A stretch of DNA of 64,000 nt from Ascidia mentula. Lineage: Eukaryota; Chordata; Ascidiacea; Phlebobranchia; Ascidiidae. The number at the start of each line of letters is the position of its first letter. Positions within the stretch are counted from its first letter, which is position 1. The stretch lies in assembly GCA_947561715.1 (NCBI GenBank), contig OX387197.1, positions 14,877,001 through 14,941,000 on the forward strand, read 5' to 3'. This document shows positions 58,434 to 64,000 of this stretch, piece after piece. The translations under genes and the position numbers were made by a program. The notes below the pieces were generated by a model. That model saw only the letters and a list, made by a program, of their open reading frames with translations, ran no database searches and had not been told where the DNA came from.

Positions 58434-59010
58434 TAATGGTGCTACCAGGAAATAACTCTCGTTCCTGGAACGAAACAGGAGAAATTCTCGTAACACGTAA
58501 TTAGGTATCGCGGTTCGCACGCAAGCCGCATAACTGATTGCCTATATAATTTGTGGGTTCTGCGGTTGAATTCATTCTACACGTTGGTACGCCTTTAGCG
58601 TAGAATCACCGTTTGTTTATTCTACTCTGGGGTTGAGTTGTATTTCTGAACATATATCTTTCGTCTTGGTGAATAAAACAAACTAACACAAGTTTGGTTA
58701 GTTACGAAGAGGAGTCCGGAGTCAGGGAAACGCATATCGCAGTTCAAACAAACAAACAATACACATTCCTACACTTGTTATATTATAGCACATCCAGCAG
58801 CAAATGAAAACAGTTAACACAAGTGCATTCTTCTTTCAAGCAAGTGTCAGCATTCCTGAAATGCATTTATTTCCTTCAGGACTCCAAAATGCAACTTAGG
58901 TCCTCAAAACGAATGTTGCTTTTTTGTATCTTGATGCTTGTACAATTCATTTAACACTTGTGCAGTATTTATCAAAATTAACTCGAGTAAGCACATTTAC
59001 ACTTGTTTCA

Positions 59011-59597
59011 CAATAAATCATTTTGACTACTAAACGTTGTTGCTTTACAAACTGGATAAAACAAACACTGTACAGAAAAGTAGAATTCATTGGCCCTACC
59101 AGTACCAACGAAAGTGACAGTGTGACACAAATTGTTTCTGCATATTATTTTCATAATCATCATTGTTATACTTGATTGGCTTGAAATTTTTAACACATGA
59201 ACTACAAGGTAATTCGAGTCCTACTGTAACGGACAGAACTGAGTATGATTTCTGTGGGTGCACTCATGCGCGGAAAGTTATTTTGTGTTTGGGTTGTGCG
59301 CGTGCTTGTAATGTTGAGTTAGTGTATCCATTGCAATCTAGTTATTTCTACGTTATTTTAATGCCTTCTTGGCTGTGATAAGTTGCATTCTATTTGAATA
59401 AGGTGGAGCCGTGTAGGCATTTAGTTTTAAATCGTTTGCTGTGAAACTGCAAATTGGAATAAAAGGTTGAGAATTGCACGCATATAAAAAAGTACACGGC
59501 AATTAAGGATCTGTATCCTACATTGAATTTAAAACTAAAGTCAAAACTGCATTGTTTTGAGTTACTCACATTGTGACGTAATACGCAACGTGCATAG
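59011..59597 (+). other. Probable 5' LTR and leader of the BEL element
   Basis: It has AATAAAAGG (about 59,459) and a TATAAAAAAG box (about 59,484). A TGTAACGGAC start at about 59,228 could be the LTR tip. No 3' LTR is in the window, so the borders stay open. Confidence 0.35.
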
Positions 59598-60029
59598 TTG
59601 ATTGGAATGGATGAATCAGGCGAGGAGCCCAATGTTTCTAAGGAACTGTTTAAAATACTGGACGTTGTGCGCTCGGGAAATGGTTCTGTAGGGAAATCAA
59701 ACGCTTCAACAAACTGTGGTTCCTTTGGAAAAAGTTTGCGTTCCAACAGCTCGCGTGCACGTAGACTTGTTGATGAAAAATCACTGGCACTAAAGTATGC
59801 TCAGGAACAAGTTGCCATTGAGGAAGAAAAACTGCTTGTTGAAGCTGAACAACGTCGTTTAACGTTGGAAGATGAACAACGTCGTTTAACTATGGAATCT
59901 GAGCGTCGACGTATAGAACTTGAAGGTAAAATAAAGAGCTTTGAATTGAAAAAGCAAATGGCTAAAGCCAGGGAAGAGGTGGCACAGGCCACACTGGCTG
60001 CTGAACATGTCAGTGAGAGTTGCTCTTAA
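59598..60029 (+). CDS. BEL/Pao gag N-terminal coiled-coil segment
   Basis: 143 codons from ATG 59,598 to TAA 60,029; GMDESGEEP also allows a start 9 bases later. Residues about 60-130 form a long heptad coiled coil rich in Glu, Arg and Gln, with a short internal repeat QRRLTLEDEQRRLTMES. Such a coil precedes DUF1759 in many BEL gag proteins and would drive particle assembly in the cytoplasm. The next frame starts 48 bp later and one frame over, so gag is probably split by a frameshift. Confidence 0.7.
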   Translation: MIGMDESGEEPNVSKELFKILDVVRSGNGSVGKSNASTNCGSFGKSLRSNSSRARRLVDEKSLALKYAQEQVAIEEEKLLVEAEQRRLTLEDEQRRLTMESERRRIELEGKIKSFELKKQMAKAREEVAQATLAAEHVSESCS

Positions 60030-60076
60030 TCAGAATCTTTGTCTGATATTGCGTTAGATGGTACACCAGGAAAAGG

Positions 60077-62305
60077 TTGCCAATGAAACGTTTGACGTGC
60101 TTGACTAAGGCTTTCGATGAGCGGCGTGGCGGAAAAGTTTCGGTTCATGATGTTTCGCCAACATCACCTTTTCTACTAGGAAGACCACATGTTAATGCTG
60201 CATCTATAAATGTTCGTGCTGATCACGAATCACCACTTGTTGCATCAAACTCGTTGGGTCCACTGTTAGAATTGGACGGGGCGCATAAAGATTTGCCGCC
60301 GTCTCGGAGGGAAACTGGTATTTTGTCTGCAACCGATACTGATATTCCAGGCAAAGGGAGAAACGCTGACGTGGAATATGGGACTCTTGATCAAAGCCCT
60401 ATGAACCAACCTCTTGGACCTGCAGTATCAGGTACTAGACCGACTTCAGATATGGTGTTTTTTGCTGAAATGATCAAACAAAGTTTTAATTTGCCACGCT
60501 TGACCATAGAGAAGTTTGATGGTGACCCGTACAACTATCACAAATTCCTGAATGACTTTAATCGTCAGATCAATCAAACGAACCTTAGTAACTCTGAAAA
60601 ACTTAGTTACCTTTGTAAGTTTTGCACTGGACGTGCAAGGTCTAACATTGTGGAATGCAAAAGTTTGCCATCTGATATGGGCTATTCTGAAGCATTGAAA
60701 ATACTACACCATCGTCATGGACGAATTGAATTGGTGGTTCGTGCACATATGGACAAACTGATTGGAAGGAACCAGCTGCGAGAAAATGACTTTCGAGGTT
60801 TGCAAATGTTTCGTGCGCAGGCAGCCGAAAGTTACAAATTGTTTGGAAGATGGAGTTGTCGCTACACGCTGGACTTGCCACAGAATTTGGAGGCTGTGGC
60901 TCAGAGAATGCCACCGGATTATATTGCACAGTTCATTACAAAGTGTTCGAAACTTAGACTCAAAGGAATATCTCCAACGTTCCAGACTTTGCTTAATTTC
61001 TTGGAAGTTAAGTGTGAAGACATTCTGTCGCCGATGATGAAATACCTTGTGCGGGACACTCAAAAGACAAAGGTTAGGAACCAGTTTGGTAAACAATCTC
61101 GAAGTGTGTTTAATACGGTTGTAGCGAACACGGAGTCTGATGGACATCATTGTAAAGGGTTGGTGGAATGTCGAGATTGCGGTGGACGACATAGCTTGAA
61201 GGATTGCAAGTCATTTATAGGACGGTCCCTCAAGGAGAAATACCAGTTGGCCCGTCGTTGCAGACTGTGCTTTAAGTGCCTTGGGGATGGACACTACATT
61301 GATGCATGTCCATCTGAAGAGACATGCCAAGTAAAAGGTTGTAGCAAGTCGCATCATACACTGCTACATTGGAGCAAGATTAACAATGCATTGGGACAGT
61401 CACAGAAGGGGCGAAGCTCCATTGACCCAGATACGGTAAATGGGGTCGGTGTTGTTGCTTCAACGTCTACTGCTCGATCATTTAATGTGCGATTGAAAGT
61501 TGTGCCCGTCAAGGTACGTACTGTTACATCGGATAAATGTGTACTTACATATGCATTTTTGGATAATGGTGCGAATACGACCCTGTGCTCTTCTCGCCTA
61601 ATGGATAAGCTTGGGCTTAGTGGCAGGTTGAATCCTTTGTCTATTGAAACTATAGCAGGGACGCATAAGATTGATAGTTGTTGTGTGACTCTTTCTGTTC
61701 ATGGTGTGGGACAACACGCTGATGTCGCCTATGACCTAACTGATGTTAGGGTTGTTCCGAAATTACCCAGCTTGGCTGGGAGCATTCCTGTTGGAGAAGA
61801 CAGTTTAAGATACCCACATATTAGCCATTTAGACTTACCTGTGGTTCGAGATGGTGGGGTTGATTTATTGCTGGCAGCTGATCTGCCTGAAGTTCATGAA
61901 TATACAGAGATTATCCATGGAGGTCATGGAGAACCTGATGCATTACATACACCACTGGGATGGTGTCTGTTTGGTACAGAACGCACCAGGGGAAAGCCTC
62001 AAGCATCAGTAAATTTTGTACAGACTAGCTGTAATCAGTGTGGTCAACTTGATGAAATATTTGGACGAGACTTCATGGATCAGGGAGGTCATAAGCCCAC
62101 ATACTCATTGGAGGACAAGCGGGCTCTTGCTGTGATGGAAAGCACGGCCACTTTGGTGGATGGACATTACCAAATGAGCCTGCCCTGGAAGTCTGATAAC
62201 CTAAAGCTGCCGTACAATAGAAATATGGCAGAGAGGAGACTAAAGAACCTTATGCGTCGCTTACAGAATGACGAGAAGCTTTGTGAGCAATATAAATTAC
62301 ATTGA
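60077..62305 (+). CDS. BEL/Pao gag-protease (DUF1759, zinc knuckles, aspartic protease)
   Basis: 742 codons without a break. DUF1759 begins near residue 145 (EKFDGDPYNYHKFLNDF, LSYLCKFCTGRARS). Two cysteine-rich zinc segments follow (CRDCGGRHSLKDC near 364; CRLCFKCLGDGHYIDAC near 394), which bind RNA. The protease active site (AFLDNGANTTLCSS, near 493) has DNG where most BEL proteases have D-S/D-G. The RT N-terminal linker (LPYNRNMAERRLKNLM) closes the frame. The frame ends at TGA near the start of RT; coding similarity carries on in another frame (IENGFARRIP). Confidence 0.85.
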   Translation: MPMKRLTCLTKAFDERRGGKVSVHDVSPTSPFLLGRPHVNAASINVRADHESPLVASNSLGPLLELDGAHKDLPPSRRETGILSATDTDIPGKGRNADVEYGTLDQSPMNQPLGPAVSGTRPTSDMVFFAEMIKQSFNLPRLTIEKFDGDPYNYHKFLNDFNRQINQTNLSNSEKLSYLCKFCTGRARSNIVECKSLPSDMGYSEALKILHHRHGRIELVVRAHMDKLIGRNQLRENDFRGLQMFRAQAAESYKLFGRWSCRYTLDLPQNLEAVAQRMPPDYIAQFITKCSKLRLKGISPTFQTLLNFLEVKCEDILSPMMKYLVRDTQKTKVRNQFGKQSRSVFNTVVANTESDGHHCKGLVECRDCGGRHSLKDCKSFIGRSLKEKYQLARRCRLCFKCLGDGHYIDACPSEETCQVKGCSKSHHTLLHWSKINNALGQSQKGRSSIDPDTVNGVGVVASTSTARSFNVRLKVVPVKVRTVTSDKCVLTYAFLDNGANTTLCSSRLMDKLGLSGRLNPLSIETIAGTHKIDSCCVTLSVHGVGQHADVAYDLTDVRVVPKLPSLAGSIPVGEDSLRYPHISHLDLPVVRDGGVDLLLAADLPEVHEYTEIIHGGHGEPDALHTPLGWCLFGTERTRGKPQASVNFVQTSCNQCGQLDEIFGRDFMDQGGHKPTYSLEDKRALAVMESTATLVDGHYQMSLPWKSDNLKLPYNRNMAERRLKNLMRRLQNDEKLCEQYKLH

Positions 62306-63813
62306 AAACGGATTTGCTCGTCGGATTCCGGATGAATGTCTGAAGCGTACTGATAAAACGTGGTATAGAGACCAACTCTCTTGTTGGTGTGCTTTTACGC
62401 TTTCGCCAAGACCCTGTGGCAATTATAGCGGATATTAAAGCCATGTTTCATCAGGTTAGAGTCCAGCCTGTGGATTGTGACTCTTTGCGGTTTCTTTGGT
62501 GGCCTGCAGGTGATTTCACAAAGCCACCAGTTGATTATCAAATGATGGTCCACCTGTTTGGGGCAACAAGTTCTCCCAGCTGTGCAAGTTTTGCATTGAA
62601 AAAGACCGTGTCGGATAACAGCCATCTTGTTGGTGAAGATGCTGCAAAGAGTGTTTCAAACAATTTTTATGTGGATGATTGGCTGGTGTCAGTCGCTTCT
62701 ACGAAGCAAGCAATTACCTTGGTAAGGGACGTTACCACAATATTGGATATGGAGGGTTTTCATTTGACTAAATTTGTGAGCAATTCTTCAGGGGTTCTTG
62801 AGTCACTTCCTGGCTCAAACCACAATATTTCCTTCCTTGATTTAGACTTTGAACACCAGTTAGTTGGTCGTACACTGGGTGTCCGATGGGACATAGTTAA
62901 GGATTCTTTTGGGTTTAGAGTAAACATATCACCCAAGCCATATACCCGTAGGGGGGTTTTGTCAATGATGAGTCAAGTGTACGACCCCTTAGGTTTCATT
63001 CAGCCTTTTCTTCTGCCCATGCGGTGCCTTCTGCAGGGTCTTTGTAACTTAAGTTTAGGATGGGATGACCCCCTTCCTTCAGATGCATTAGTGCACTGGG
63101 AAGAGTGGCTTAGACAATTGCCTCTGTTGGAGCACCTGCACATTCCTCGTTGTTTAAGGCCACCTGTAGGGTTTACTTCTGTACAATTACATTGCTTTGG
63201 GGATGCTAGTAATTTAGGATATGGTGCAGTGTGCTACCTTCGATTTGTTGACTCGGTTGGTCATGTCAGTATTTCATTAGTTTGCGGCAAAAGCCGAGTC
63301 ACTCCCTTAAAGCCCGTTACCGTTCCGCGGCTTGAGTTGGTAGCCGCTGTTATTACGGCGAAGCTCGGTGCTATGGTGGTGCGCGAGTTGGATTACGTCA
63401 TCGACAACGTGATGTTTTGGACCGATTCGTTGACCGTGTTGCACTATATCCACAACACTTCAACAAGATTTCAGACATTTGTCGCCAACCGTCTTGCTGT
63501 GATTCATGAGTTGACGAAGCCTTCACAGTGGCATCACGTTGGTACCAAGGATAACCCGGCGGATATTGCTTCGCGTGGTGTAATGCCGAAAGAATACAGT
63601 AATGTACGGACGTGGTTTGAAGGACCGGAGTTCTTGCAGAAGGAGGCGAAATTTTGGCCAAGCCGGCCGAATTTGGAAATTGGTTTATTTCAGGACGATT
63701 TGGAGATAAAGAGGCAGCGGCGTGTGTATGTCACGATTGCGTCTCTCGATGTGCTGCATCTTTTGCTGCTTCGCTATTCGTGTTTCAAAAGGCTACAGAG
63801 GGCGGTCGCGTAG
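62306..63813 (+). CDS. BEL/Pao reverse transcriptase and RNase H
   Basis: Open from about 62,389 to TAG 63,813. RT palm blocks include IIADIKAMFHQVRV (first catalytic Asp), FGATSSPSCASFAL and NNFYVDDWL (second catalytic Asp pair near 62,670), then the BEL-specific TRRGVLSMMSQVYDPLG. RNase H shows HCFGDASNLGYGAV, PRLELVAAV, FWTDSLTVLHYI and KDNPADIASRG, giving all four acidic residues. Between 62,365 and 62,380 about 45 residues of the RT fingers are deleted, which should inactivate it. The deletion is the main lesion of this element. Confidence 0.85.
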
Positions 63814-64000
63814 TTGCTGCGTTTTAAACGGTGGATAATTTGGAAATTCTCTCGCCGAGAGGATAGAAGACCAACATTTGAAGTTGAGGGACTTACAACC
63901 CACGAGATAACAAATGCGACACTGAGCATTGTTCGACTTGTGCAACGAAAGTCATTTCCGGAGGATGTAAGATGTTTGTTGAACTATGAGAGTATTGCAG
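63814..64000 (+). pseudogene. BEL/Pao integrase N-terminus (runs off window)
   Basis: In frame with the RT/RNase H reading after one TAG: LLRFKRWIIWKFSRRED, then LTTHEITNATLSIVRLVQRK, the segment that precedes the zinc-binding part of BEL integrase. It continues past base 64,000. Confidence 0.75.

Larger units (their letters stand above)
54440..58773 (+). mobile_element. Solo LTR (about 420 bp) split by the alpha-kinase transposon
   Basis: The left piece 54,440-54,522 starts TGTAACGTTTTATG. The right piece 58,434-58,773 ends CATTCCTACA and has a TATATAA box (about 58,543) and GTTGAATTC-type sequence. CTTG flanks both ends (54,436-54,439 and 58,774-58,777), and the R1 copy at 44.4 kb shows the empty site. 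LTR family unknown. Confidence 0.65.

Noticed and set aside
59801..59992. Minus-strand serine-rich frame opposite BEL gag
   Set aside because: Shadow of the coiled coil codon pattern on the other strand.
1..64000. CRISPR arrays, operons or bacterial genes
   Set aside because: Introns, animal transposon families and absence of ribosome-site-led gene strings rule out a prokaryote.

Overview
The window is animal nuclear DNA made almost entirely of transposable elements. The evidence is split genes with GT-AG introns, an AT-rich background, and Harbinger, hAT, P/THAP, pogo-like, BEL/Pao, Ty3/Gypsy and Penelope-type coding relics. I see no convincing single-copy host gene. P elements with THAP domains next to BEL and Penelope elements suggest a marine invertebrate such as a tunicate or cnidarian, but the species cannot be named from the sequence.

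Layout. 0-7.4 kb: tail of a hAT element, then a decayed PIF/Harbinger element that still carries an intact five-exon MADF gene and is split by a 2-kb long-TIR element. 7.8-11.5 kb: a nearly complete P element on the minus strand with TIRs and a 10-bp target duplication. 12-12.7 kb: a DUF4806-like gene relic. 13.3-16.3 kb: BEL/Pao pol on the minus strand, interrupted by a hAT MITE and a solo LTR. 16.3-18 kb: Gypsy pol, interrupted by a tRNA-related SINE. 18.8-27.6 kb: repeats, a Harbinger transposase with a sister solo LTR in an intron, and a THAP relic. 27.6-30.8 kb: a multi-exon type-B DNA polymerase relic. 32-36.8 kb: a BED/hAT element beside a pogo/jerky element. 37.6-39.6 kb: a deleted second P copy. 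40-48 kb: dispersed repeats and a HARBI1-like relic. 48-50.3 kb: Gypsy gag, an SF3-helicase endogenous viral-like segment, and a second SINE. 50.3-52.6 kb: hAT, DUF4806 and Penelope relics. 53.7-59 kb: a three-level nest. 59.6-64 kb: a largely open BEL element that runs off the window.

The most notable object is at 54,523-58,433. It is a 3.9-kb DNA transposon with about 570-bp terminal inverted repeats and two convergent genes: an integrase-type DDE transposase (one homopolymer frameshift) and an intact 384-aa alpha-kinase (MHCK/eEF2K family) that keeps its catalytic and zinc residues. The inner end of a TIR lies upstream of each gene, so both could be expressed from duplicate promoters. I know of no described transposon family with an alpha-kinase cargo; this is inference pending a search. 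It sits inside a solo LTR, which itself sits inside a Harbinger-like repeat, so it is the youngest layer of that nest.
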